In this document: one piece after another, positions 8,296 through 20,011 of the stretch
Layout: each line of letters starts with the position of its first letter
Numbering within the stretch: position 1 is the first letter of the stretch
NCBI RefSeq assembly: GCF_000262345.1
Contig: NZ_AJTQ01000334.1
Location: 1-41,472, forward strand
DNA length: 41,472 bases
Source: Streptomyces xiaopingdaonensis
GTDB lineage: Bacteria; Actinomycetota; Actinomycetes; Streptomycetales; Streptomycetaceae
Direction: 5' to 3'
Notes under the pieces: model-generated
Told to the model about the DNA's origin: nothing
Database searches by the model: none
The model's input: only the letters and a program-made list of their open reading frames with translations
Position numbers and translations under genes: made by a program

Positions 8296-10734
8296 CTACT
8301 GGACGGGTTGCCTGCCGCCCGTCGGCCGCTCGCCCCCGGGGCGCTGTTCGAGCGCGGGCGCGAGGGACTGCGTCGCGCCGCCCGCTTCCGGTGTCGAGCG
8401 CCGCGGGGCCCCGGGGGGCGGGGGTGCGGCGGCGCTCGTGCCGGGCGCCGGCTCGGTCGGGTCGTCGGAGGTGGAGGGGCCGGGGAGGGCGGTCCCGCCG
8501 TTGTCCCCGGAGCCGGTCGCGGGGGTGCCGGCGGCGGGTGGCGGTCCTGCCAGGCGTTCCCCGTCGAGTGCCTCGCGGTCCGTGCAGGGGGAGGCGGCCG
8601 CCGTGTCCCTCGCGCGGAGCCACGCGGTCGTCTCGCTCGGCGGCATCGCCGCCGCGACGAGCCAGCCCTGGACGGCGTCGCAGCCGAGGTCGCGCAGGCG
8701 CTCCCAGGTCTCGTCGTCCTCCACGCCCTCGGCGACGACCAGCAGCCCGAGCGAGTGCGCGAGGTCGACGGTGCAGCGGACGATCTCCGCGTCCTCGGTG
8801 TCGACGGCGAGGCGTGCGACGAAGGAGCGGTCGATCTTCAGCTCGCTCACGGGGAGGCGGCGGAGGTGGACGAGGGAGGAGTACCCGGTGCCGAAGTCGT
8901 CGAGCGACATGCGCACGCCGTGTCCCGTGAGCCCGGCGAGCGTGTCGGCGGCGCGCTGCGGGTCCTCCAGGAGGACGTGCTCGGTGATCTCCAACTGGAG
9001 TGCGTGCGCCGGCACTCCGTGGCGCGCGAGGCGGGCGGCGACGGCTCCGGCGAAGCCGGGCGAGTGGACGTCGCGCGGGGAGACGTTGACGGCGACGGGC
9101 ACGGTGAGCCCCTGCGCCCACCACCTCGCCACCTGTGCGAGCGCCGTTTCCAGGACGTACTCGGTGAGCCGCGGCATCAGCCCCGAGGTCTCCGCGATGG
9201 CGATGAACTCGTCGGGAGGCACCCGGCCGCGCTCGGGGTGGACCCACCTCACCAGCGCCTCGAGGCCGGAGACGGTGCCGTCGAAGCCGACCTTCGGCTG
9301 GTAGTGGAGGGCGACCTCGCCCGCGTCGAGGGCGCGGCGGAGGTCGGCGAGGAGGCCGAGGCGGTCCGGGGTGTTGCCGTCCCTGGTGGCCTCGTAGACC
9401 TCGACGGCGGTGCGGTCGCGCTTCGCCTCGTACATCGCGACGTCGGCGCGGCGGAGCAACCCTTCGGCCTCCTGGGCGTGTTCGGGGAAGACGGCGACGC
9501 CCGCGCTCGCCTCCAGGACGAGGTTGAGGCCGTCGAGGTCGAGCGGTGAGCCCAGGGCGCCGACGAGTTCGCGGGCGATCTTCTGGGCCTGCGTGATCGA
9601 GGTGCAGCTCGGCAGCAGGACGGCGAACTCGTCGCCGCCGAGGCGGGCGGCCTCCGCGCCGCGGGGCAGGGCGGTACGGAGGCGGTCGGCTATCTGCAAC
9701 AGCAGGCGGTCGCCCGCGAGATGGCCGAGGGTGTCGTTGACCGAGCGGAAGCGGTCGAGGTCGATCAGAACCAGGGCCGCCCTGCTCTCGGTACGTTCGG
9801 CCTCGTCGAGCGCGGCCCAGCTCCGCTCCATGAGCCAGAGGCGGTTGGGCAGCCCCGTGAGCGGGTCGCGGAGCTGCTCCTCCGCGCGGGCGCGTGCGAT
9901 GCGCAGCGTCGAGTCGAGGGCGATCAGCGGGACGGCGAAGAGCGGCAGCAGCGCGGCCTTGTGGACGGCGACGACCGCGATCAGCGGCGCGAGCCCCAAC
10001 AGCGCGACGGCGACGAGCAACTGCCGTGCAAGCGCCGTGCGCAGCGGTGTCGGCAGGCTGGTCGCGCGCGGCGCGAAGGAGAACCACAGCAGCGCCCGCG
10101 AGACGGCGAGGTAGCCGACGACGGCGAGCCCGACGAGCAGCAGCGCCCCCGGGACCCACTGCTCCGGCTGCCAGGGACGCGCGACGGAAGGGTGGACGCC
10201 GAACGCGGCCAGGATCAGCGCGGCCGCTCCGATGCCGAGTATGTCGATGGCGCCGTGCGCCAGCGCCTGCCGCCAGCGGTGCCGCCGTGCCGCGCCCACG
10301 AGCACCACCACCGCGAGGCTCACCAGCGCGGCCGGGACCCAGCCGTAGAGGAGGAGGATCGCGAGGGTGAGCGCGGCGCCCGAGCCCGTGCCGCCCCACC
10401 AGCGGTCCCTTCCCAGTGCCACCAGGTGCCCCACGACGGCGCCGATGAGGAGCGCGAACGCCCAGCCCGCGACGCCGTCGGGGAAGAGCGCGTGTCCGTC
10501 CGTCAGGACGCGGACGAATCCGAGTACGAGCACGACGCCGGCCGCCGCGGTCACGAGCGGAGGCAGCAGCGGTGGTCTCATCGCCGAGAGGCGCTGGAAC
10601 CACGAGGGCACGTCCTCCGTGCCCCTGCCGCCCGACGTACCGCCCGATGCTCCGCCCTGCGCGCTCGCCTGGGCGCCGGTCTCGGAGGGCAGACGAGAGC
10701 CCGCGGGGAGACTGCCCCCGGTGAAATCCTGCAT
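8296..10734 (-). CDS. rmdB: Membrane GGDEF-EAL c-di-GMP phosphodiesterase, RmdB-like
   Basis: An 812-residue membrane protein that turns over cyclic di-GMP. A variable N-terminus precedes several hydrophobic segments between about residues 60 and 270. A GGDEF domain follows with the intact motif '[11 protein letters not shown]', then an EAL domain. The EAL domain keeps the residues needed for phosphodiesterase activity: 'GLEALVRW', 'NVSPRD', 'LEITEH', 'DDFGTGYSS', 'ELKIDRSF', 'VVAEGVE' and 'AVQGW'. Membrane-GGDEF-EAL order and position near ligA and the gat genes match RmdB of S. coelicolor, a phosphodiesterase that influences aerial development. ATG 10734 was chosen because GAGAGGGA precedes it; the open frame upstream lacks family character. 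The C-terminal tail of about 80 residues is proline- and glycine-rich. Both domains look catalytically intact, so the net activity is not settled by sequence. Confidence 0.9.
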   Translation of the reverse strand: MQDFTGGSLPAGSRLPSETGAQASAQGGASGGTSGGRGTEDVPSWFQRLSAMRPPLLPPLVTAAAGVVLVLGFVRVLTDGHALFPDGVAGWAFALLIGAVVGHLVALGRDRWWGGTGSGAALTLAILLLYGWVPAALVSLAVVVLVGAARRHRWRQALAHGAIDILGIGAAALILAAFGVHPSVARPWQPEQWVPGALLLVGLAVVGYLAVSRALLWFSFAPRATSLPTPLRTALARQLLVAVALLGLAPLIAVVAVHKAALLPLFAVPLIALDSTLRIARARAEEQLRDPLTGLPNRLWLMERSWAALDEAERTESRAALVLIDLDRFRSVNDTLGHLAGDRLLLQIADRLRTALPRGAEAARLGGDEFAVLLPSCTSITQAQKIARELVGALGSPLDLDGLNLVLEASAGVAVFPEHAQEAEGLLRRADVAMYEAKRDRTAVEVYEATRDGNTPDRLGLLADLRRALDAGEVALHYQPKVGFDGTVSGLEALVRWVHPERGRVPPDEFIAIAETSGLMPRLTEYVLETALAQVARWWAQGLTVPVAVNVSPRDVHSPGFAGAVAARLARHGVPAHALQLEITEHVLLEDPQRAADTLAGLTGHGVRMSLDDFGTGYSSLVHLRRLPVSELKIDRSFVARLAVDTEDAEIVRCTVDLAHSLGLLVVAEGVEDDETWERLRDLGCDAVQGWLVAAAMPPSETTAWLRARDTAAASPCTDREALDGERLAGPPPAAGTPATGSGDNGGTALPGPSTSDDPTEPAPGTSAAAPPPPGAPRRSTPEAGGATQSLAPALEQRPGGERPTGGRQPVQ

Positions 10735-11113
10735 CCCGGTCCCTCTCACAGCCGTCGGGGCCCGCTCTCGCCACGCACAGGCCCACCCTTCAACAGTAGG
10801 CCGCCGAGGGCGATATGGGGCAGCGATCGGCGGTGGTTGCCCGGAAGCCATCGGCTCCGAAGCGCTCATCCGCCGTACGAAGCACGACAGATGGGACAAC
10901 AGCGGCCCGACGTCACGCATCGCACCGCCGCCTGCCGGGGAGGCTTGCGGCACAGCCGGACCCCGGTGAACTCCCGCTGCCTGCGGCCCAGGCGGTCCCT
11001 GCGCCTCGTGCAGCTCCCCTGCCGGCCGAACCGGGAGCCCGGTGCGGGACGGGCGGCGCCCCCGAACGGAAGCGTGCCGGCGCCCTGTTGACCGGGGAAG
11101 GGCACGGCCCGAA
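10735..11113. other. Intergenic region between ligA and rmdB
   Basis: About 380 bases without a gene I can support, followed by the ligA terminator. It should contain the rmdB promoter. TACTGT on the minus strand (10793-10798) could be a -10 box, with no clear -35. Open frames here lack a ribosome binding site and family resemblance. I see no tRNA or other RNA fold. Confidence 0.4.
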
Positions 11114-11139
11114 GCGGAAGGGCGCCGGGGCCCTTCCGC
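11114..11139 (-). terminator. Hairpin terminator after ligA
   Basis: Perfect ten-base arms GCGGAAGGGC and GCCCTTCCGC with a six-base loop lie 21 bases beyond the ligA stop. The position and stability fit a factor-independent terminator of the streptomycete type without a U-run. Confidence 0.8.
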
Positions 11140-11160
11140 CCGCCGCGGGCCGCCACGGCT

Positions 11161-14518
<3,358 letters not shown>

Positions 14519-14600
14519 CCGGAAAGGGTACGCGGCCGGGCGCAAGGCCCCTGAGGACGGCTCCTCCGTGCGGGCCGGCGGACGGGCGCCGACGTGCAGC

Positions 14601-15290
14601 TCAACTCTTCGGACGCACCTGCAAATCGGTCACCTCGGCTCCGCGCGGGAGGTCGAGCGCGCACACCACCGTGTGCGCCACATCGGCCGGTGCGAGCCAT
14701 TGTTCCGGGTCGTAGGAGCGGCCCTCGTAGCGGTGGATCTTCTCCTGCATCGGTGTCGCCGTGCGCCCCGGGTAGACGGAGGTGACGCGCACTCCGGCGG
14801 AGGTCTCCTCGGCGCGGAGCGAGTCGGCGAGGGCTTTGAGTCCGTGTTTGCTCGCCGCGTACGCGCCCCATTCCGGATTGGCGCGGAGCCCGGCGCCCGA
14901 GTTGACGAAGACGACGTGCCCGCGAGACTGCCTGAGTTGGGGAAGCAGCAGCCGTGTGAGTTCTGCGGGTGCGACGAGATTCGCGGCGAGCGTCGCGTTC
15001 CACAGCGCCGGAGTCGATTCGGCAACCGGGGACAATTCCGCAACGCCGCCGATGTGCAGCAGCGAATCGAGCGTTTCCGGCTGCTCCTGTTTCTCCAACG
15101 CCCAGGAGAGTCGCGCGGGTTCTGCGAGGTCGCCTACGACGGTCCGTGCGCCGGGGAACCTTTCCGCCAACTCCTTGGCGCGGCCCGCGTTTCTCGCCAG
15201 CACCCACAGGGTGTCTCCGCGGTCGAGAAGACGCCGGGAGACCGCGCTTCCGATTCCGGAGCCGGCACCGGTGATCAAGTGTGTTGCCAT
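14601..15290 (-). CDS. Short-chain dehydrogenase/reductase (SDR)
   Basis: A 229-residue classical SDR. The nucleotide-binding motif 'TGAGSGIG' is at residues 7-14. The catalytic serine lies in 'VFVNSGAGL' and the Tyr-Lys pair in 'YAASKHG'. After the active site, 'VYPGRTATPM' is the usual P-G turn. It should reduce or oxidise a small carbonyl or alcohol substrate with NAD(P)H in the cytoplasm; the substrate is not evident. ATG 15290 has AGGATG upstream. An earlier ATG at 15308 is possible but lies before the natural beta strand. It heads a short minus-strand run with the MetE-like gene and diverges from the betaine synthesis gene. Confidence 0.9.
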   Translation of the reverse strand: MATHLITGAGSGIGSAVSRRLLDRGDTLWVLARNAGRAKELAERFPGARTVVGDLAEPARLSWALEKQEQPETLDSLLHIGGVAELSPVAESTPALWNATLAANLVAPAELTRLLLPQLRQSRGHVVFVNSGAGLRANPEWGAYAASKHGLKALADSLRAEETSAGVRVTSVYPGRTATPMQEKIHRYEGRSYDPEQWLAPADVAHTVVCALDLPRGAEVTDLQVRPKS

Positions 15291-15676
15291 ACCGACATCC
15301 TGCCGCATCGGGCACCCGCTCCCCCGCGCCCCTCGGCCCACCGCGCCGCGGGGTGCGTTCGCGCGGGATCGTCCGGTTCAGCCCGCTTGTCGCTACGGTC
15401 GGACAGAGCGGGTACTTGTCATGGTTTGGCGCCGCATGCCCCCCGCATTTTTTCGGAACCGAAAATCCGCTGGTCAAAGCGGTGTTTCACGCCAATGTAA
15501 CGGTGTGCGGGCCGAGTTGGGGGCATAGATCTGTCGGAGCTGGATAGCTATGCGCCAGAGACCGTGCGTGCTCCCCAACCTGCCGTGCATTCCCTGGGCA
15601 CTTCCAGGGCCACCCCAGTGCGGCGTCATCCGGGGCGCGCGCCATAGGCCACCGTCTCAGTACTGGAGGTTTCGTC
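15291..15676. other. Divergent intergenic region before the betaine synthesis gene
   Basis: A 386-base gap that must carry promoters for the SDR gene (minus) and the glycine methyltransferase gene (plus). Its centre is AT-rich for this genome and holds an inverted repeat. GGGTAC at 15410-15415 resembles the -10 of SigB-type stress promoters, but I found no matching -35 at the right distance. No convincing small gene is present. Confidence 0.4.
15450..15465. promoter_or_regulatory. Inverted repeat TTTTCGG/CCGAAAA, operator candidate
   Basis: Perfect seven-base arms separated by AA lie inside an AT-rich patch, about 210 bases before the likely start of the betaine synthesis gene. A T-run precedes the left arm. 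It could be a regulator site for osmotic control or, less likely, a weak hairpin. Function is inferred from position only. Confidence 0.35.
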
Positions 15677-15679
15677 ATT
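15665..15679 (+). promoter_or_regulatory. Strong ribosome binding site followed by an ATT start codon
   Basis: A perfect GGAGG (15665-15669) lies seven bases before ATT (15677-15679). From the upstream in-frame stop at 15545 to the ATG at 15839 there is no ATG, GTG or TTG in the coding frame, yet the protein is conserved well before that ATG. Initiation at ATT, or a sequence error in an original ATG, explains this best. Confidence 0.65.
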
Positions 15680-17320
15680 TCCGCGCGACCGGCTCAGGAG
15701 TTCGGAGACAACCCCGTCGAGGTCCGGGAAACGGGCCACTACACAGAAGAATACGTCCCAAGCTTCGCGGAGAAGTGGGACGGGCTCATAGATTGGGAGA
15801 AGCGGACAGAGAGCGAAGGCAATTTCTTCATCGACCTCATGCGCAAGCGAGGCGTGAAGAGTGTGCTCGACGTGGCGACGGGGACCGGGTTCCACTCGGT
15901 GAGCCTGCTGGAGGCCGGGTTCGAGACCGTGAGCGCGGACGGCAGCGCCGACATGCTCGCCGTCGCCTTCGAGAACGGCATGAAGAAGGAGCACATCCTT
16001 CGCGTCGTACACGCCGACTGGCGCTGGCTCAACCGCGACGTGCACGGCGAGTACGACGCCATCGTCTGCCTCGGCAACTCCTTCACCCACCTCTTCTCCG
16101 AGCAGGACAGGCGAAAAGCACTCGCCGAGTTCTACGCGATGCTGAAGCACGACGGCATTCTCGTGCTCGATCAGCGCAACTACGACGCGATGCTGGACAA
16201 CGGCTATTCCAGCAAGCACTCGTTCTACTACTGCGGCGAAGACGTCAAGGTGGAGCCCGCTTACCTCGACGACGGACTCTGCCGCATGCAGTACGACTTC
16301 AACGACGGTTCGACGTACTACCTCAACATGTATCCGCTGCGGAAGGACTACACCCGCAAGCTGATGTCCGAGGTGGGTTTCCAGCACATCGAGACCTACG
16401 GCGACTTCCAGGACACCTACCGCGAGGACGAGCCGGACTTCTACATCCACGTCGCGGAGAAGGCGTACCGCCCGGGCGAGTACTCGGAATCCACGAACAC
16501 GGCCCGGAGTTACTACAACTCGACGGACGCCGACACCTTCTACCACTCGGTGTGGGGCGGCGAGGACATTCACGTCGGCCTCTACAAGACCCCGGACGAG
16601 CCGATCGCGGACGCCAGCCGCCGCACCGTCGAGCAGATGGCGTCGAGGCTCGGTCTCACCGCCGACCACAAGGTGCTCGACCTCGGCGCCGGCTTCGGCG
16701 GCTCGGCACGCTACCTCGCCAAGACCTTCGGCTGCCGCGTCGAGGCGCTCAACCTCAGCGAGGTGGAGAACGAGCGCAACCGCCAGTACACGGAGGCCGC
16801 CGGGCTCAGCCACCTCATCGACGTGACCGACGCCTCCTTCGAGTCGATCCCCTGCGCCGACTCCAGCGTCGACGTCATCTGGTCCCAGGACGCCTTCCTG
16901 CACAGCGGCAACCGCGTCAAGGTGATGGAGGAGCTCGCCCGCGTGCTGAAGCCGGGCGGCCAGGTGGTCTTCACCGACCCGATGGCCTCCGACGGCGTCG
17001 ACTCCAAAGCGCTCCAGCCGATCCTCGACCGCATCCACCTCTCGGACATGGGCTCCCCTGGCTTCTACAAGCGCGAGCTGACCAAGCTCGGCTTCCAGCC
17101 GGGCACCGGCGACGGCTTCGAGGAGCACCGCGAGCAACTCGCGACCCACTACGGCCGGGTGCACCAGGAGACGGAGAAGCAGGAGGCCGAAGGGCTCGGG
17201 CAGAAGGTCAGCGCCGAGTACCTGGAGAACATGAAGAAGGGCCTCCAGCACTGGGTCGAAGGCGGCAAGGCGAAGAACCTCACCTGGGGCATCTTCCACT
17301 TCAAGCTGACCGACAAGTAA
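15677..17320 (+). CDS. Fused glycine/sarcosine and sarcosine/dimethylglycine N-methyltransferase (glycine betaine synthesis)
   Basis: A 547-residue two-domain enzyme that makes the osmoprotectant glycine betaine from glycine with three SAM-dependent methylations. Residues 1-265 match glycine/sarcosine methyltransferase: 'EEYVPSFAEKWDGLIDWEKR', SAM loop 'DVATGTGFHS' (about 65-74), 'DQRNYDAML' and 'MYPLRKDYTR'. Residues 280-547 match sarcosine/dimethylglycine methyltransferase: 'YYNSTDADTFYHSVWGGEDIH' and SAM loop 'DLGAGFGGSA' (about 335-344). The fusion is known from the halophile Actinopolyspora halophila; two separate enzymes occur in Ectothiorhodospira. The start is taken as ATT 15677 because family-specific sequence precedes the first ATG (15839) by over 40 residues. 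The gene is single, with a terminator behind it. Salt induction is expected but not shown by the sequence. Confidence 0.9.
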   Translation: MSARPAQEFGDNPVEVRETGHYTEEYVPSFAEKWDGLIDWEKRTESEGNFFIDLMRKRGVKSVLDVATGTGFHSVSLLEAGFETVSADGSADMLAVAFENGMKKEHILRVVHADWRWLNRDVHGEYDAIVCLGNSFTHLFSEQDRRKALAEFYAMLKHDGILVLDQRNYDAMLDNGYSSKHSFYYCGEDVKVEPAYLDDGLCRMQYDFNDGSTYYLNMYPLRKDYTRKLMSEVGFQHIETYGDFQDTYREDEPDFYIHVAEKAYRPGEYSESTNTARSYYNSTDADTFYHSVWGGEDIHVGLYKTPDEPIADASRRTVEQMASRLGLTADHKVLDLGAGFGGSARYLAKTFGCRVEALNLSEVENERNRQYTEAAGLSHLIDVTDASFESIPCADSSVDVIWSQDAFLHSGNRVKVMEELARVLKPGGQVVFTDPMASDGVDSKALQPILDRIHLSDMGSPGFYKRELTKLGFQPGTGDGFEEHREQLATHYGRVHQETEKQEAEGLGQKVSAEYLENMKKGLQHWVEGGKAKNLTWGIFHFKLTDK

Positions 17321-17386
17321 TCGCACGGCCACGCGCGTTCGGCGGGCATCCCGTACGCGCGACCGGCTGAGCCCCGTACCGCGACG

Positions 17387-17429
17387 GGCCCGCACCCCGG
17401 GAGACCAGCCCCTCCCGACGGTGCGGGCC
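17387..17429. terminator. Bidirectional hairpin between converging genes
   Basis: Perfect arms GGCCCGCACC and GGTGCGGGCC enclose a second small stem GGGAG/CTCCC. It lies between the converging stops of the betaine synthesis gene and the channel-like gene, so it probably ends both transcripts. Confidence 0.75.
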
Positions 17430-17447
17430 TGACGGCGCCCCGCGCGG

Positions 17448-19430
17448 TCAGGCGCCCCTGCCGGGCCGGCCCGGCAGGTGCCCGTCGGCCCTGCGGATCG
17501 CACCGCCGAGGTCGTACTCGCCGGTGCCGGGGATCGCGGGGCCCGGCGAGGGTCCCGCCGCCAACAGCCGGCCGAGGCCGCGACGCGTCGCGGCGACGAC
17601 CACGCGGTCGCCGGCCTTGAGCCGGTAGTCGGGAGAGAGCCGCCACTCCATGCCCGTACCGCCCTGCCACGAGGGCCACTCGGCATCGGGCGGCGACGCC
17701 TGCCCGCCGGTGTCGAGCGCGAGCACCCGCCACCCGCCGCGGTGGAACGCCTGCCCGACGGTGCGCCCCTCCAACAGCGCGTTGTCGGCGACGTCGAGCG
17801 CCGCGAAGACGAGGACCCGCCGCCCGACCTGGATCGCGCCGAGCACCTGCCGCCCCATCATCGCGCCGGCGAAGGCGGGCGCCGCGAGCGCGGAGACGCT
17901 GCGGCTCCGCGTCTGCGCCGTCGGATAGGTGTCGTAGAGGGTGCGGTAGACGGTGGCGGCGAAGTCGTCGTCGAAGAGGCGCATCACCACGCGGAGTTCG
18001 GGCTTGACCTGGCGTGCGTAGAGCGACGCCTCCAGGTTGGTGCCGTCGCTGCTGGTGAGGGCGAGAAGGGCGCGGGCGCGCTTGATCTTCGCCGCCTCCA
18101 GCACGTCGCGCTCCGTGACGTCGGCGACGACGGTGGGCACCCGCTGCTCCCGCGCCCGCGCCATGCCGCGCGCCTCGGGGTCGCGTTCGACGCAGACGAC
18201 GGGGATCTCCAGCTCCAGCAGCCGGTCGAGGACGCGCGAGCCGACCTTGCCGAGTCCCAGCAGCACCACGTGGCCCGACATCCCGCGCGGCGGCGCCGGC
18301 ATCTCGCTCGCCCTGCGGAAGGCGCCGTAGCTCTCCAGGACCACGGCCATGAGGAGCGGAAGGATCAGCATCCCCGCGAGGGCTGCGAGGAGTTGGAGGA
18401 CCTGCTCGTCGTGGGGCTCTTCCACCTTCGGCTCGTTGATGGCGAAGAGGTCGAGGAGGGTGATGTACCCCGCCTTGAGGGGCGAGTCGTCGCTGAGTAC
18501 CCAGTTCCACGCGGCGAGGACGAAGACGACGGCGGCGAGGACGAGGACCGAGTACCGCAGCCGCCGCGAGAAGAACTCCTTGAACGCGAGGAGCCGCGGC
18601 AGCCTGGGCGCCCGTACCGGCTGCGGGCTCGACTGCCGGGTGATCGCCTCCAGCATCACGGCGCCCCGCTGGCGCGGCAGTCCGGCGAGGTCGGCCTCCG
18701 AGGGCAGCAGGAGCGGGCCCTCGTGGTCGGGTCCCTCGTCCTCGTCGACGTCGCCCTCGTCGGACGCCTCCGACTCGGGGAGCAGCGCGAGCGTGCAGAG
18801 CGGGTCGCGCGCGGTGGCGGTGCCGAGGGTGCGCTCCTTGGCACGCAGCAGCAGCCCCTCCGCCTGGACGATCTTGTCGCTGCCGACGACGGCTGCGGCG
18901 ACGAGCGAGGGGGCCGCGGTGTCGGCGTCGGAGAGGACGGTCGTCGAGGTGTCGACGGCCGTGGCGTCGAGGTGGGGGCTGCGGACTTCGACGGCGCGGT
19001 CGAGGAGGCTCTCCAGGTAGCCGCCGAGCGTGCGGTTGAACATGCGTATGACGAGGCGTATTTCGGGGTTGACTCTGCGGGCGCGCAGCGCGATGTGGAT
19101 GTTGAGCTGGTCGTCGCCCGAGGTGAGTGCGAGGGCGCTGGCCGACTCGACACCGGCGCGGCGGAGCGCGTCGTCGTCGGGCACCCGGGACTCGACGGCC
19201 CGCACCGCCTGCCCGGCGGGGACGGGGCGGCCGTTGGCGTCGCGCAGCGGCCGGTCGACGAGTTCGGCGATCTGCGGACCGTGGTCGCCGCCGCGCAGCG
19301 AGGGCAGGACGACGGTGACGCGCTGGCCGTAGACCGTCGCCAACTCCTTGACGAGCCGCAGCGAAAGTGCGTTGTCCCCGCAGACCACCATATGTCCGCG
19401 CGTACTGCCTGGCCCTAGACTTCTGCCCAT
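17448..19430 (-). CDS. CASTOR/POLLUX-like putative ion channel with two TrkA-N (RCK-type) domains
   Basis: About 660 residues. A first NAD-binding TrkA-N/RCK-like region ('HMVVCGDNALSLRLVKELA') opens the protein. A linker with an acidic run ('EGDVDEDEGPDHEG') follows. Two membrane segments come next ('SVLVLAAVVFVLAAWNWV' and 'LLAALAGMLILPLLMAVVL'), then a second Rossmann domain ('GHVVLLGLGKVGSRVLDRLLE') and a TrkA-C-like end ('LKAGDRVVVAATRRG'). This layout resembles the CASTOR/POLLUX family and bacterial ligand-gated K+ or Ca2+ channels, though a short pore between the helices is not obvious. The start is uncertain: ATG 19430, ATG 19391 and ATG 19463 are all possible. ATG 19430 overlaps the divergent gene's start codon. 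Confidence 0.78.
   Translation of the reverse strand: MGRSLGPGSTRGHMVVCGDNALSLRLVKELATVYGQRVTVVLPSLRGGDHGPQIAELVDRPLRDANGRPVPAGQAVRAVESRVPDDDALRRAGVESASALALTSGDDQLNIHIALRARRVNPEIRLVIRMFNRTLGGYLESLLDRAVEVRSPHLDATAVDTSTTVLSDADTAAPSLVAAAVVGSDKIVQAEGLLLRAKERTLGTATARDPLCTLALLPESEASDEGDVDEDEGPDHEGPLLLPSEADLAGLPRQRGAVMLEAITRQSSPQPVRAPRLPRLLAFKEFFSRRLRYSVLVLAAVVFVLAAWNWVLSDDSPLKAGYITLLDLFAINEPKVEEPHDEQVLQLLAALAGMLILPLLMAVVLESYGAFRRASEMPAPPRGMSGHVVLLGLGKVGSRVLDRLLELEIPVVCVERDPEARGMARAREQRVPTVVADVTERDVLEAAKIKRARALLALTSSDGTNLEASLYARQVKPELRVVMRLFDDDFAATVYRTLYDTYPTAQTRSRSVSALAAPAFAGAMMGRQVLGAIQVGRRVLVFAALDVADNALLEGRTVGQAFHRGGWRVLALDTGGQASPPDAEWPSWQGGTGMEWRLSPDYRLKAGDRVVVAATRRGLGRLLAAGPSPGPAIPGTGEYDLGGAIRRADGHLPGRPGRGA
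19416..19421 (+). promoter_or_regulatory. -10 box for a probably leaderless transcript
   Basis: TAGACT ends seven bases before the ATG at 19429, so transcription would begin at or next to the start codon. No ribosome binding site precedes that ATG. Leaderless mRNAs are common in streptomycetes. The -35 region (around 19393-19398) is a poor match. Confidence 0.5.
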
Positions 19431-19998
19431 GGCCTCCACAGACCCCGTGCCGCCCTCTGGCATGACCGCCCCCATGAACATCTGTGTGTTCTGCTCCGCC
19501 GCAGAGCTCTCTGCCGTATACACCGAGCCTGCCCGGGAGTTCGCCGAGCTTATCGGCAAACGAGGTCACAACCTTGTGTGGGGCGGCTCCGACGTGGGCC
19601 TGATGAAGGTGATGGCGGACGGCGTGCAGTCGGCGGGCGGGCGGCTCATAGGCGTCTCCGTCGAGTTCCTCCGCGCCACGGCGCGCGAGGACGCGGACGA
19701 GATGGTCGTCACCGCCGATCTCGGGTCGCGCAAGGCGGAGTTGCTCCGGCGGTCCGACGCCGTCGTCGTGATGGTCGGCGGCACCGGGACGCTCGACGAA
19801 GCCACCGAGATACTGGAACTCCGCAAGCACCGCCGGCACACCAAGCGCATCGTCGTCCTCAACACCGCGGGGTACTACGACGGCCTGCGGCAGCAGTTGG
19901 CGCGGATGGAGGCGGAGGGCTTCCTGCCGCTGCCCGCCTCCGAGCTCTGCACCTTCGCCGAGGACGGCGCCGAGGCGCTCGACCTCCTCGAAACCTGA
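19429..19998 (+). CDS. TIGR00730 / LOG-family Rossmann-fold protein
   Basis: A 189-residue protein of the LOG (Lonely Guy) and lysine-decarboxylase-like family. Members hydrolyse nucleoside 5'-monophosphates such as cytokinin ribotides, releasing base and ribose phosphate. 'ICVFCSAAEL' opens the fold. The family motif PGGxGTxxE appears as 'VGGTGTLDEATEI', with Val for Pro, and the phosphate loop as 'WGGSDVGLMKVMADG'. The catalytic Arg and Glu of the family are recognisable ('LGSRKAELLRRSDAVVVMVGG'). ATG 19429 is preferred because a -10 box lies just upstream; ATG 19474 is an alternative starting nearer the first strand. It converges on mnmA with only 13 bases between. Cytokinin production by the organism is possible but not shown. 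Confidence 0.85.
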   Translation: MASTDPVPPSGMTAPMNICVFCSAAELSAVYTEPAREFAELIGKRGHNLVWGGSDVGLMKVMADGVQSAGGRLIGVSVEFLRATAREDADEMVVTADLGSRKAELLRRSDAVVVMVGGTGTLDEATEILELRKHRRHTKRIVVLNTAGYYDGLRQQLARMEAEGFLPLPASELCTFAEDGAEALDLLET

Positions 19999-20011
19999 CG
20001 CCGCCCGCGGG

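Noticed and set aside
10735..10953. Extension of rmdB by 73 residues
   Set aside because: Low-complexity sequence without family character; ATG 10734 has a clear ribosome binding site.
10950..11060. tRNA or small peptide gene between ligA and rmdB
   Set aside because: No T-loop sequence or cloverleaf could be drawn, and the short GTG frame lacks a ribosome binding site.
15839..15841. ATG as the start of the betaine synthesis gene
   Set aside because: It would remove about 54 residues that match the glycine methyltransferase N-terminus, and no ribosome binding site precedes it.
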